Assembly (NCBI GenBank): GCA_020633725.1
Contig: JACKDC010000003.1
Coordinates: 1-64,000 of the forward strand
Reading direction: 5' to 3'
DNA: 64,000 bases
From: Candidatus Latescibacterota bacterium
Lineage (GTDB): Bacteria; Krumholzibacteriota; Krumholzibacteriia; JACNKJ01
A program made the position numbers and the translations under genes. Below the pieces are notes generated by a model. That model did not search any database. It was not told the DNA's origin and saw nothing but the letters and a program-made list of their open reading frames with translations. Positions 28,801 through 37,510 of the stretch are shown here, one piece after another; position 1 is the first letter of the stretch, and each line of letters begins with the position of its first letter.

Positions 28801-30556
28801 CTGGGTGCGCAACGCCACCTTCGAGGACCCGAGCCTGGACGTCTTCACGAGCTACTGGTACCGCGTGGAGCCGCTCTCCGCTGCGGGTCTCGCCGGCGTG
28901 TCCTCCGACTCCAGCAAGGTGACCACCTCGCTGCCGGTGAAGGCGGGCTGGCCCCAGACCCTGGCGCTCGAAAGCGGCGGCACGCCGGTCGTGGGCGACG
29001 TGAACGGCGATGGCGTGAACGAGATCTTCGTCGGCGCCGACAAGATCTACGGCTACGACATCAATGGCAACGAGCTCTACGACGGCGACGCCAACCCGCT
29101 CACCAAGGGCCCCATCAGCAGCTTCGGCGGCGCCTATCGCACCGGGCCGCTGACCATGGCCGACGTGACCAGCAGCCCCGGCCTCGAAGTCGTGGCGGGC
29201 AGCTGGGACACGGGCGAAGTGGTGGTCTTCGAGTTCACGGACGTCGGCGGCGGCATCCAGGCGAGCATCGCGCCCGGCTGGCCCCAGGACATCGCCAGCC
29301 CCGGCGGCTACGGCCTCTGGGCCGGCGTGACCGTCGGCGACGTGAACGGCGACCACTCGCCGGACATCCTCGTCACCGACATCGGCGGCTACCTCAACGG
29401 CTGGCGCTCCAACGGCACGGCGCTGCCCGGCTTCCCGATCAGCGGCATCGGCAGCTGGACTCGCAGCACGACGGGCCTGGCCGACATCGACGCCGACGGC
29501 GCGCAGGAGATCTTCCTGCCCACGTCGACCGGACAGCTCCGCGGCTACCGCGGCGACGGCACGATCCTCCCCGGCTTCCCGAAGACGGGCATGACCGCCA
29601 TCTACTCCAGTCCCGCCATCGGCGACGTGGACGACGACGGCCGTCCCGACATCGTGACGCTCGCCGAGAACGACTCGCTCTACGTGTTCAGGCACGACGG
29701 CACGCGGGTGCCCGGCTGGCCGATCTACTTCGAGTGCAACGTCGGCGCCTCGCTCAAGGGCCCGAGTCCCGTGCTGGCCGACGTGACCGGCGACGGCGCG
29801 CCCGAGATCTTCGCGGTCGGCGTGCACAACGCCGACCAGACGGAGCTGGGCTGGCTCGACGCGAGCGGCGCCTGGCTGCCGGGCTGGCCGGTGGAGATCG
29901 AGGACTACAGCCAGGCCGGCGCCACCGTCGGCGATCTGGACGGCGACGGCAGCATGGAGGTCATCCTCCCGCACGCCAACGGCCACATCGACGCCTGGCA
30001 CGTGGACGGCACGCCGGTGGACGGCTTCCCGCTCGTCACCAGCGAGTTCGCGCGGTCGTCGGCCGGCCTCATCGACGTGGACCAGGACGGCCTGCTGGAC
30101 CTGATCTTCGTGGGCTGGGACCGCAACGTGTACATCTGGGAGTTCCCCACGACCTACGATCCCGATCGGATTCCCTGGTACACCTACATGCACGACTTCC
30201 GTCGCACGGGCAACCGCTCCACGCTGGACTGGGTCGTGGGCGCCGACGACGCGGCCCCGCTCCCGGCCGGGCAGATCGCGCGGCTCGAGGAGAACTGGCC
30301 GAACCCCTTCAACCCCAGCACGAACATCCGCTTCACGGTGGGCGGCAAGGCCTCGCAGCCGGTGGTGCTCGAGATCTACGACGTCCGCGGCCGGCGCCTG
30401 CGCAGCCTCGAACGCGGCAGCATGGAGCCGGGGACCTACGTTCGCAACTGGGACGGCCGCGACGACGACGGCGGCGCCCTGGCCAGCGGAATCTACTTCG
30501 CGCGGCTCAGGGTGGGCACGGTGAGCGAGTCGAAGAAGCTAACGTTGCTCAAGTGA
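25847..30556 (+). CDS. Gingipain-type C25 cysteine peptidase with FG-GAP repeats and FlgD/T9SS tail
   Basis: This 1569-residue protein starts at ATG 25847 (AGAGGAT upstream) with a signal peptide (ATLPASAA). The C25 peptidase domain spans about residues 220-620. The catalytic His is residue 473 in LHNGHGER and the nucleophile is Cys508 in YMINCTAGAFDYNS, followed by GGAWAVIGSTRE. After it come a beta-sandwich domain, a fibronectin type III-like domain, and several FG-GAP/VCBS motifs (GDVNGDGVNEIFVG, GDVDDDGRPDIV) that form a calcium-binding propeller. The final ~85 residues begin WPNPFNPSTN. Gingipains are type IX secreted, and this gene fits that route. Processing and specificity are unknown. 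Confidence 0.9.
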   Translation: MTQKPRVRHFAPILTLLTLLATLPASAAVIEKDLPLDEAWRSDTPTGRWLAEVVANPEADSSLPPTLTWYWLLPEGEQLASATLIDVDESTVAPLSRSPRRLPLLGDSGTPTVQRGGDLLWSDDFDLEIGPPQQIHGRQVQAITLHPFRESQGALRALRGATLRLETGVGDALPVLQPLRADFPLRQRLLNALGDRLLNPESLPAPILRVGGDGFPTDVPGLDGAAVDMVIVTVDSFADLCQVYANSRTNQGVPTVVRTLEWMAEHYPHGSDRAEMLRNFAIDAYSKWSLRDLLLVGDAAQIPPRYAYTGIFGAQGYTAPTDMYFACLDGDWNADHDAFWAEAADTASSDPGDVVDWLAELNVGRLPAGTRSQCQVLLAKQTTYRNATMTPYQDRILMLGEVLFPTNWEPGQNIITDGAEFCDSIYSKYTGPQQHVVRLYENYTEYPGSLPLTVVSARDSMQNGFNIVLHNGHGERQTMHVGNGSLDNYMASQLTNGPRNFLLYMINCTAGAFDYNSIAESFMKNANGGAWAVIGSTRETFANISALYMDVFFDLVANNPEMSIGELYMNMLAYYADDTLLDSGHRWAHSTFTLMADPSLFLHFKAASTMSVNAPASFPLDGTPLTLTVTGGMSAPVPDARVVIRRGNEDYQWATTDGAGQVTFSLKAETSGSYFVSVEARDFKPIATSFQGTNPASTPRLHTAAITVNDVTGGSVVGNGNGIPERGETVRLNISVRNDGSASASNVAATLSSSSPEVTIVDATDSYGSIATGATAAGAGGYLIAISDFLGEDEVTTAFSLAINASQGSWSDDFFVIASGAELSLNRGTLDDSAGGNGDGILDDGETADYGMIFDNWGRGDAVDVTAVATPTGSSSLTVNSGTQPLGDLSALSQDLGPATFNVTRSGAAPPELLVVLTDAYGHEDSMIVVLDRPVGVPGTPSFSFGSNPTKVTVEWGQAPENDAYGYRVYRAPASSGPYVPISTDWVRNATFEDPSLDVFTSYWYRVEPLSAAGLAGVSSDSSKVTTSLPVKAGWPQTLALESGGTPVVGDVNGDGVNEIFVGADKIYGYDINGNELYDGDANPLTKGPISSFGGAYRTGPLTMADVTSSPGLEVVAGSWDTGEVVVFEFTDVGGGIQASIAPGWPQDIASPGGYGLWAGVTVGDVNGDHSPDILVTDIGGYLNGWRSNGTALPGFPISGIGSWTRSTTGLADIDADGAQEIFLPTSTGQLRGYRGDGTILPGFPKTGMTAIYSSPAIGDVDDDGRPDIVTLAENDSLYVFRHDGTRVPGWPIYFECNVGASLKGPSPVLADVTGDGAPEIFAVGVHNADQTELGWLDASGAWLPGWPVEIEDYSQAGATVGDLDGDGSMEVILPHANGHIDAWHVDGTPVDGFPLVTSEFARSSAGLIDVDQDGLLDLIFVGWDRNVYIWEFPTTYDPDRIPWYTYMHDFRRTGNRSTLDWVVGADDAAPLPAGQIARLEENWPNPFNPSTNIRFTVGGKASQPVVLEIYDVRGRRLRSLERGSMEPGTYVRNWDGRDDDGGALASGIYFARLRVGTVSESKKLTLLK

Positions 30557-30591
30557 GCGAGGACGCACCTCTGCTCGCATGCAGAACGAGA

Positions 30592-30622
30592 AGCCCGGCG
30601 GCGAAGGTCGCCGGGCTTTTTC
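30592..30622 (+). terminator. Intrinsic terminator of the C25 peptidase gene
   Basis: AGCCCGGCG pairs with CGCCGGGCT around an eight-base loop and is followed by TTTTT. It lies 36 bases past the stop. Confidence 0.9.
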
Positions 30623-30626
30623 GTGC

Positions 30627-32021
30627 CTACACCCGTAGCGACTGCCAGCGGCCGGCGCGGAAGCGCCAGGTCAGCAGGCTGGCGATCAGCCCGAAGGCCA
30701 CCACCTCGCCCAGCCACCCGCCGACGATGCCCATCTCCAGGCGATAGGCCAGCAGCAGGGCCAGCGGCAGGAAGACCACGTAGGAGCCCAGCAGGATCAC
30801 CAGCAGCGGGAAGCGCGTGTCCCCGGCGCCCTGGAGGGCGTTGCTGAAGGTCATCTGCACCGCGTCGAGGATCTGGAAGATCGCCAGCAGGGGCACGATC
30901 GCGAGTCCTGCGGCCACGACGCCGGGATCGTCGTTGAAGAGCGTGAACAGGTGACGCCTCGCCAGCAGAAACACCGCGGCCACCACCAGCGAGTAGACCA
31001 GGTTCATGCGCAGTGTCACCCAGCCGCAGCGCGCGGCCAGGGCCGCGCGTCCCGCGCCCAGGTACTGCCCCACCATGGTGGTGGCCGCCTTGGAGATGCC
31101 GTTGGCGGGCATGAACGAGAAGCTGAGCAGCTGGATGCCGATCTGGCTGGCGGCGAGCTCGTCGGTGCCCAGGCGCCCCATGATCGCCATGAAGATGGTG
31201 AAGGACCCCATGTCGAGGAAGAACTGCCCGCCGATGGGCGCGCCCACGCGCAACAGGCGCAGCAACGGCGCCGGCTGGAAGGCCGCGGCGGCGCGCCGCG
31301 CGCTTCCGTAGACCGCGTTCACCGCGGGCCGCAGGAAGAGCGCGAGCCCCATCAGGGCGGCGCTGAAGTCCGACGCCGACGTGGCCAGCCCGGCGCCCAG
31401 CGCCCCCAGGGCCGGCACCGGACCGGCGCCGAAGATCAGCAGCAGGTCGAGGCCGATGTTCAGCAGGTTGGCGATGATCACGATGACCATGGGCGTCTTC
31501 ATGTCGCCCACGCCCCGGAAGAAGCTGTGGAAGGCGAAGGTGGCCAGCAGGAAGGGCGCGCCCAGCATGCGCGCGCGCACGTAGCGCAGGCACTCGGCCT
31601 CCACCGCGGCCTCGGGGCCGGCGAGCGCGAGGATGCGCGGCATCTGCCAGTAGAGCAGCGCCAGGAGGCCCGTGGCGCCCACGGCCACCCAGAGGCCCTG
31701 CCAGGCGAAGAGCGCGCAGTCGTGGGGACGTCCCGCCCCCTTGGCCTGCGCGACGAAGGTGTTCACGCCCTGCACGGTGCCGACGAAGAAGGTGTAGAGA
31801 GTCCAGACCAGCACGCCGCCGAAGCCGGCGGCGGCCAGGGGCACCTTGCCCACGTGGCCGAGCAGGATGGTGTCCACCGTCCACATGAGCGTGGCCGAGA
31901 ACATGCCGATCACGGTGGGATAGGCGAGCCGCCAGGCCTCGGCCATCGAGCCGGCCGCCACGCCCGGCACGATGATGCTGGGCTCCGCCACCGCGAGCCC
32001 GGGTTGCTCGACCTGCTCCAT
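30627..32021 (-). CDS. MATE-family multidrug/organic cation exporter (second copy type)
   Basis: This 464-residue membrane protein has about twelve transmembrane segments and both MatE domains, with LAYPTVIGMFSATLMWTVDTI at the start of the first and LLRVGAPIGGQFFLDMG at the start of the second. It has GAGDTRFPLL and QYLGAGR motifs typical of NorM/DinF-like members. The start ATG 32021 is preceded by GAAGGAC; a longer frame lacks a ribosome-binding site. It has its own minus-strand unit between two outward terminators. It differs strongly from the MATE gene at 6244-7623, so the two are not recent duplicates. Confidence 0.87.
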   Translation of the reverse strand: MEQVEQPGLAVAEPSIIVPGVAAGSMAEAWRLAYPTVIGMFSATLMWTVDTILLGHVGKVPLAAAGFGGVLVWTLYTFFVGTVQGVNTFVAQAKGAGRPHDCALFAWQGLWVAVGATGLLALLYWQMPRILALAGPEAAVEAECLRYVRARMLGAPFLLATFAFHSFFRGVGDMKTPMVIVIIANLLNIGLDLLLIFGAGPVPALGALGAGLATSASDFSAALMGLALFLRPAVNAVYGSARRAAAAFQPAPLLRLLRVGAPIGGQFFLDMGSFTIFMAIMGRLGTDELAASQIGIQLLSFSFMPANGISKAATTMVGQYLGAGRAALAARCGWVTLRMNLVYSLVVAAVFLLARRHLFTLFNDDPGVVAAGLAIVPLLAIFQILDAVQMTFSNALQGAGDTRFPLLVILLGSYVVFLPLALLLAYRLEMGIVGGWLGEVVAFGLIASLLTWRFRAGRWQSLRV

Positions 32022-32118
32022 GCGCGTCCTTCGGTGATCGGGGATGCTCCGCGGCTCCGCCCGGCGGGAGGCCGCCAAGGTAGCCGATCGGTCGCCGCGC
32101 GATCAAGCGCCGGACACG

Positions 32119-32147
32119 AAAATGCCCGGCCCCGAGAGGGACCGGGC
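32119..32147 (-). terminator. Intrinsic terminator of the LVIVD gene at 32172
   Basis: GCCCGG and CCGGGC (32142-32147 with 32124-32129) form a stem with a partly paired loop, followed on the minus strand by ATTTT. Confidence 0.7.
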
Positions 32148-32171
32148 GCGGTGCAAGGTCTGACGCCGGGC

Positions 32172-33485
32172 CTAGCGCAGCAGAACCAGGCGGGTGGACC
32201 CGGCGGCGCTCGCGCCGTCCACGCTCAGGCTGTAGACGCCGGAGCTGAGGCCGCGGCCGGCGTCGTCCGTGCCGTCCCAGGTGAAGGTGGACGCCCCCGC
32301 GGGCAGCTCGCCGGCAAAGAGGGTGCGCAGGCGGCGGCCCTGGGCGTCGTGGATGCTGACGACCGCGCGCTGGGCCGCGGGCAGCTCCACCTGGATCTCG
32401 GTGCGTGGGTTGAAGGGGTTTGGGTAGGCCGCGATCTGCGCCCTCGCCGGCGCGGCCGGCTCCACGGCGGTGATGCTGCCGCAGTCGAGATAGCCGACGT
32501 GCACCGGGCTCGTCCGGCCGAAGGAAAAGAGCGCGGCGTCGCTGACCGCCACGGACCAGGTCATCTGCTCGACGGTGCCGAAGGCGCCGATGGGCTGCGG
32601 GTCGTCGACGTCGCTGATGTCGTAGACGCTCACGCCGATGTAATCGGAGACGTAGAGTGTCGTGCCGCTGACCGCCATATCCGCGCAGTAGCTGTGCGCA
32701 CCGGCGCGCGGCGCGACGCTCACTGCCGTCGCCACCGGCGCCGAGGGATCCGAGACGTCCAGGGAGTGCAAGTTGGTGTCGTCGCCTACGTAGAACAGGC
32801 GGTCCCCCCAGTGCAGCATCTTGTTCACCGCTCCGACCGCACCGAGCGAGGTGTAGACCTGGAGATTGGCGGGATCGCTGGCGTCCAGGAGCGTAATGTC
32901 CCCAGCATCGACGTAGAGATAGTCGCCGATCTTGAGCATGGCCCCGGCGAGCCCGTTGGGCATCGCCACGGAACCTAGCGGCTGGGGAGTCTGGGGATCT
33001 GAGAGGTCCCAGGCTTCGACGATCCCCCCACCCCGCGTGAGGTAACCGACGTCGCCATCCACGGTGCTCGTGCCGGGGTCCAGGCCACTGATCGCGAAGT
33101 CCAGAACCGGGTTGGCAGGATCGGTGATGTCCACCGCGCACCAGGTGAAGGGCGAGTTGAAGAACGCGTGGCCGTTCACGATCGACAGGTTGCTGAACTC
33201 CGAGATGCCCGCAGCGGCGAATCCTGTCAGGGATCCGAGCTGCGTGATGTTGTTCGGGTCGTGGATGTCGTAGGTCTCGATCACCAGCGCCAGTTCCTCG
33301 TAGGGATACGAGAAGACGACGATGGCCGTATTGCCGGCCACGCGGACGTGTCCCCCGTGGCCGGGCACGCTGACCGCACCGTACGCGGGCGGCGTGTCGC
33401 CGGACGCGTAGTCGAAGCAGTCGACGGCAAGGGCGGGAATGGCGAGGAGAAGAATGGCTGCGGCGAGGCCGAGCGCCTTGGACAT
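32172..33485 (-). CDS. Secreted LVIVD-repeat protein with FlgD/T9SS tail (shorter)
   Basis: This 437-residue protein begins at ATG 33485 (AAGGGAG upstream) with signal peptide ALGLAAAILLLAIPALA, then DCFDYASG, which echoes the DCLNYADF start of the mature protein at 10124. Seven or so LVIVD-type repeats follow, with ITDPANPVLD, LSDPQTPQPLG and VSDPSAPVAT. The tail begins IAAYPNPFNPRTE and ends in the usual Gly-Val-Tyr strand. It is a shorter relative of the 732-residue protein. The binding target is unknown. Confidence 0.83.
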   Translation of the reverse strand: MSKALGLAAAILLLAIPALAVDCFDYASGDTPPAYGAVSVPGHGGHVRVAGNTAIVVFSYPYEELALVIETYDIHDPNNITQLGSLTGFAAAGISEFSNLSIVNGHAFFNSPFTWCAVDITDPANPVLDFAISGLDPGTSTVDGDVGYLTRGGGIVEAWDLSDPQTPQPLGSVAMPNGLAGAMLKIGDYLYVDAGDITLLDASDPANLQVYTSLGAVGAVNKMLHWGDRLFYVGDDTNLHSLDVSDPSAPVATAVSVAPRAGAHSYCADMAVSGTTLYVSDYIGVSVYDISDVDDPQPIGAFGTVEQMTWSVAVSDAALFSFGRTSPVHVGYLDCGSITAVEPAAPARAQIAAYPNPFNPRTEIQVELPAAQRAVVSIHDAQGRRLRTLFAGELPAGASTFTWDGTDDAGRGLSSGVYSLSVDGASAAGSTRLVLLR

Positions 33486-33613
33486 GCTGGCTCCCTTCTT
33501 CGCGGAAACGCCCACAGGTTTCCCGAGTTCACTCGACACACTGCGACAGGGTGGCCCGACGTCTACAATTATAACCGACCCGCGCGCGGCCGACAACCCT
33601 CCGCGCCGTCCCC

Positions 33614-33642
33614 TTGCATCGGCCGGGGTCTTGGACTACGAT
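33614..33642 (+). promoter_or_regulatory. Putative promoter of the thiolase gene
   Basis: TTGCAT, a 17-base spacer and TACGAT lie 62 bases before ATG 33704. The four downstream genes overlap or nearly touch, so this may drive the whole run to 38067. Confidence 0.5.
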
Positions 33643-33703
33643 GCCCTCGCCAGACCCCCCTCCCTCTCTTGCCTGATCACACCGGTTCCAAGAGGTGCCT
33701 GCC

Positions 33704-34891
33704 ATGGCTGAGCTCCGCGACGTGGTCATCGTCTCCGCTGCCCGTACTCCCATCGGTTCGTTTCTCGGCGCGCTGTCCGGCGTGCCCGCGCCCAAGCTGG
33801 GCTCGGTGGCGATCCGCGCCGTGCTCGAGCGTGCGGGCGTGAAGCCCGACCAGGTCGACGAGTGCATCATGGGCTGCGTGCTGCCGGCGGGCGTCGGTCA
33901 GGCCCCGGCGCGGCAGGCGGCGCTCGGCGCGGGCCTGCCCGAGTCCGTGGAGTGCCTCACCGTCAACAAGGTCTGCGGCAGCGGCCTCAAGAGCGTGATG
34001 CTGGCGGCCCAGGCCATCGCCGTGGGCGACGCGGACGTCATCGTGGCCGGCGGCATGGAGAACATGAGCCTCGTGCCGCACTACGCCCTGAACTCCCGCG
34101 GGGGCACGAAAATGGGCGACTGGACGCTCAAGGACGGCATGGTCTTCGACGGCCTCTGGGACCCCTACCACGACTACCATATGGGCAACGCGGCCGAGCT
34201 CTGCGCCCGCGAGTGCAAGGTCGATCGCGCCAGCCAGGACGCGTTCGCCACGGAGAGCTACCGGCGCGCCCAGACGGCCATCGCCGACGGCTCGTTCAAG
34301 GCCGAGATCGCGCCGGTGAGCATCCCTCAGCGCAAGGGCGACCCCGTGGTCGTGGACACCGACGAGGAGCCCGGCCGCGTGAGCTTCGACCGCATCCCCA
34401 CCCTGCGCCCGGCCTTCGAGAAGGAGGGCACGGTGACGGCGGCCAACGCCAGCAGCATCAACGACGGCGCCGCGGCCGTGCTCGTGATGAGCGCCGAGAA
34501 GGCCAAGGCCCTCGGCCTCAAGCCGATGGTCAAGCTCGTCGCCCAGGCCAGCGCGGCCCAGGCGCCCGAGTGGTTCACCACGGCGCCGGCCAAGGCCATC
34601 GAGAAGGCGCTGAAGAAGGCGGGCCTGACGGCGAAGGACATCGACCTCTTCGAGATCAACGAGGCCTTCGCCGTCGTGTCCCTTGCCAACAACCAGCTCC
34701 TGGGCCTGGACGCGAGCAAGGTGAACGTGCGGGGCGGCGCGGTGGCCCTGGGGCATCCCATCGGGGCCAGCGGCACGCGCGTGCTCACCACGCTGCTCTA
34801 CGCCATGAAGGACAAGGGCGCGAAGCGCGGCCTCGCGAGCCTCTGCATCGGCGGCGGCGAGGCGGCCACCCTGATCGTCGAGGCCGTCTAG
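33704..34891 (+). CDS. Acetyl-CoA C-acetyltransferase (thiolase)
   Basis: This 395-residue thiolase condenses two acetyl-CoA or cleaves 3-ketoacyl-CoA. The nucleophilic Cys91 is in NKVCGSGLKS, His351 in GHPIGASGTR and the second catalytic Cys381 in SLCIGGGEA. NEAFAVVSLA marks the active-site loop. ATG 33704 is chosen over GTG 33695 because AAGAGG lies eight bases upstream of it. It is followed at once by the aldolase-like gene. Length and motifs match PhaA/AtoB biosynthetic thiolases. Confidence 0.92.
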   Translation: MAELRDVVIVSAARTPIGSFLGALSGVPAPKLGSVAIRAVLERAGVKPDQVDECIMGCVLPAGVGQAPARQAALGAGLPESVECLTVNKVCGSGLKSVMLAAQAIAVGDADVIVAGGMENMSLVPHYALNSRGGTKMGDWTLKDGMVFDGLWDPYHDYHMGNAAELCARECKVDRASQDAFATESYRRAQTAIADGSFKAEIAPVSIPQRKGDPVVVDTDEEPGRVSFDRIPTLRPAFEKEGTVTAANASSINDGAAAVLVMSAEKAKALGLKPMVKLVAQASAAQAPEWFTTAPAKAIEKALKKAGLTAKDIDLFEINEAFAVVSLANNQLLGLDASKVNVRGGAVALGHPIGASGTRVLTTLLYAMKDKGAKRGLASLCIGGGEAATLIVEAV

Positions 34892-34892
34892 C

Positions 34893-36299
34893 GTGAGCAC
34901 GAGCAGCGCCGCCTCCCTGCGGGCCGAGCTGGCCACCGGCTATCGCGTTGACGACCGGAACGATCTCCATGTGATCGACGAGGCCTGGTGCCGCCGCGAG
35001 GCGGCGCCACGCCTGGCCCGCGCGGCCGCGCTGGCGGCCGAGCCCGAGGTCCGCGCCGCCGCCCATGCCGATGCGCGCGCCCTGGCGGCCGCCCTCGGCG
35101 CCTGGCCCGCGTCCATCGCGCCGCTCTACGCGGCCATGGGCCGCGGCGAGGTGGACGGGCTCACCGTGCCGGCGGTGAACGTCCGCGGGCTCAGCTACGA
35201 GACGGCCGCCGCCCTGTTCGAGGCGGCGCTCGCCACGGACGCCGGCGCCTTCATCTTCGAGATCGCGCGCACGGAGATCGGCTACACCGACCAGCCGCCG
35301 GCGGAGTTCGTGGCCGTGATCCTCTGCGCCGCGGTGGCCGCGGGCTATCGTGGGCCCGTCTTCGTGCAGGGCGATCACGTGCAGGTGCGGCCGAGCGCCT
35401 ACGCCGAGGACCCCGAGCGAGAGCTCGCCGCGGTGGAGGCCCTGATCGCCGAGGAGATCGCCGCGGGCTTCTACAACATCGACGTGGACACCTCCACGCT
35501 GGTGGATCTCTCCCAGCCCACACTGGACGCCCAGCAGCGCCTCAACTACGCGCTCGCGGCGCGGCTCACGGCGCGCATCCGCGCGCTGGAGCCGGAGGGC
35601 GTGAGCGTCTCGGTGGGCGGCGAGATCGGGGAGGTCGGCACGGCGAACTCCACCGTCGACGAGTTCGAGGCCTACATGGCCGGCTACGCGCGCGAGCTGG
35701 AACGGCTGGCGCCGGGCGCGGTCGGCATCAGCAAGATCAGCGTGCAGACGGGCACCAGCCACGGCGGCGTGCCGCTCGCCGACGGCTCCGTGGCCAACGT
35801 GCAGCTGGACTTCGGCGTGCTGGAGTCCATCGGCGGGCGCGCGCGCGGGACCTACGGCCTGAGCGGCGCGGTGCAGCACGGCGCGAGCACGCTGCCGGCC
35901 GAGCTGTTCCACCGCTTCCCGGCCAGCTGCTGCAGCGAGATCCACCTGGCGACGGGCTTTCAGAACCTCGTCTTCGGGCACCCCGACTTCCCCGCCGAAC
36001 TGCTCGCCGCCATCGACAGGCACTTGCACGACGCGCGCGGGGCCGAGCGCAAGCCGGGCGACAGCGACCAGCAGTTCGTCTACAAGCTGCGCAAGAAGGC
36101 CTGGGGCCCGTTCAAGCGGCAGCTCTGGGATCTGCCCGCGGACCTGCGCGCCACGCTGCGGGCCGCGCTGCGCGAGCAGTTCGTCTTCCTGATGCGGCAG
36201 CTCGGGGCCGCCGGCAGCGGCGCGCTGGTGCGAAGCTGCGTCCACGCGCCCCGCTCGAGCCGGCAGCCCGCGCCGGCGGGACGGGAGTCCCGCGGGTGA
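34893..36299 (+). CDS. Class II aldolase-like protein (fructose/tagatose-bisphosphate aldolase superfamily)
   Basis: This 468-residue protein is longer than classical class II aldolases (300-360 residues). It has TVPAVNVRGLSYETAAALFEAA near residue 90, GPVFVQGDHVQVRP (zinc-type Asp-His), FYNIDVDTSTLVDL, VSVGGEIGEVG, KISVQTGTSHGG and a conserved-looking ELFHRFPASCCSEIHLATG. These resemble the metal-binding and phosphate-binding elements of the TIM-barrel family. About 90 extra residues at each end are unusual. The GTG start lies two bases after the thiolase stop. The sugar substrate cannot be told. The C-terminus overlaps the next gene's GTG. Confidence 0.7.
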   Translation: MSTSSAASLRAELATGYRVDDRNDLHVIDEAWCRREAAPRLARAAALAAEPEVRAAAHADARALAAALGAWPASIAPLYAAMGRGEVDGLTVPAVNVRGLSYETAAALFEAALATDAGAFIFEIARTEIGYTDQPPAEFVAVILCAAVAAGYRGPVFVQGDHVQVRPSAYAEDPERELAAVEALIAEEIAAGFYNIDVDTSTLVDLSQPTLDAQQRLNYALAARLTARIRALEPEGVSVSVGGEIGEVGTANSTVDEFEAYMAGYARELERLAPGAVGISKISVQTGTSHGGVPLADGSVANVQLDFGVLESIGGRARGTYGLSGAVQHGASTLPAELFHRFPASCCSEIHLATGFQNLVFGHPDFPAELLAAIDRHLHDARGAERKPGDSDQQFVYKLRKKAWGPFKRQLWDLPADLRATLRAALREQFVFLMRQLGAAGSGALVRSCVHAPRSSRQPAPAGRESRG

Positions 36300-37510
36300 G
36301 CGAGACGGCGGGCCTCGCCGGACGCCTGCGCGCGCTGAGACCTCGCTTCGAGGCCGCGCTCGACGCCGTGCTGCTGCTGGGCATCTTCAGCATGCCGTTC
36401 TCCATCGCGGTCTCGCAGACGGCGCTGGCGGTGGCACTCGTCATCGCCGCGCTCGCGCTGACCGCGGGCTGGCGCCCGCCGCGCACGGGCGTCGAGCTCC
36501 CCGCGGCGCTCTTCGTGGGCTGGGCCCTGCTCGACATCGCCTTCTCGCAGATCCCCGCGGAGAGCCTCCACCACGCGAAGCGCTTCCTGCTGCTGCCTGC
36601 GCTCTGGCTCTACGCCGGCGCCGCCGTCAGGCCGGGCATGGCCCGGCGCCTGATCGCCGCGCTCGGCCTCGGCGCGACCGGCGTGGCCGTGGTGGGCATC
36701 GTGCAGTACCTGCGCGGGCCGGGCGGGCTGCTCGGGCGCGCGGATCTGGTGCAGGGCTACATGACCGCCGGCGGCCTCATGATGCTCTGCGGCCTGAGCC
36801 TGGTGGCCTTTCTCGTCCGCCTCAAGGACTGGCGCGCGCGCCTGCCGCTGCTGCCGGCGCTGATGACGGTGCTCGTCGCGCTGGTCTTCACCTACACGCG
36901 GAACGCCTGGCTCGGCTTCGGCGCCGGCACGCTGCTGCTGCTCCTGCTGCAGCGGCCCCAGGCGGCGCCGATCTTCGCGGTGCTGGCGGTGCTCGCGGTG
37001 GTCGTGGCCCCGGCCAGCTTCCGGGCGCGGATGCTCTCCTCGTTCAATCCGGAGCACCGCACCAACGTCCAGCGCGTGATCATGTGGAAGACCGGCTGGC
37101 GGATGCTCCAGGACCATCCGCTCACGGGCGTCGGCGACCTGGATCTCAAGGCGATCTACAGCGACTACCATCGCGGCGAGGACGTGGAGATCAAGGGCCA
37201 CCTGCACAGCAACCTCGCGATGTTCGCCGCGATCTGGGGCTGGCCGGGCCTGCTGCTGGCGCTGCTATTCCTCGTCTCGCTGCCCTGGCAGCTCGCCCGT
37301 CGCTGGCGCGCCCTGCGCCGGCTCGGCGAGCGCGCGCCGCCGCTCGCCGCGGCCTGGACCCTGGCCGCCCTCGCCGTCTGGCTCGGGTTCATGGTGGGCG
37401 GCCTCTTCGAGTGGAACTTCGGTGACGCGGAGATCGCCCTGCTGCTCTGGACCCTGATGGGCCTCGGCCTCGGACCGGCGGCCGCGGCCGCCGAGGAGGG
37501 GGCGCGATGA
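36296..37510 (+). CDS. O-antigen ligase/polymerase-family (WaaL-like) membrane protein
   Basis: This 404-residue protein has about ten to twelve hydrophobic segments and the hallmark large periplasmic loop near residues 250-300, with RVIMWKTGWRMLQDHPLTGVG and the HLHSNLAMF motif of O-antigen ligase (Wzy_C) proteins. Such enzymes join undecaprenyl-linked glycans to lipid A-core or to proteins in the periplasm. The start GTG 36296 overlaps the previous TGA; the end overlaps the next ATG by four bases. The acceptor cannot be predicted. Confidence 0.82.
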   Translation: MSETAGLAGRLRALRPRFEAALDAVLLLGIFSMPFSIAVSQTALAVALVIAALALTAGWRPPRTGVELPAALFVGWALLDIAFSQIPAESLHHAKRFLLLPALWLYAGAAVRPGMARRLIAALGLGATGVAVVGIVQYLRGPGGLLGRADLVQGYMTAGGLMMLCGLSLVAFLVRLKDWRARLPLLPALMTVLVALVFTYTRNAWLGFGAGTLLLLLLQRPQAAPIFAVLAVLAVVVAPASFRARMLSSFNPEHRTNVQRVIMWKTGWRMLQDHPLTGVGDLDLKAIYSDYHRGEDVEIKGHLHSNLAMFAAIWGWPGLLLALLFLVSLPWQLARRWRALRRLGERAPPLAAAWTLAALAVWLGFMVGGLFEWNFGDAEIALLLWTLMGLGLGPAAAAAEEGAR

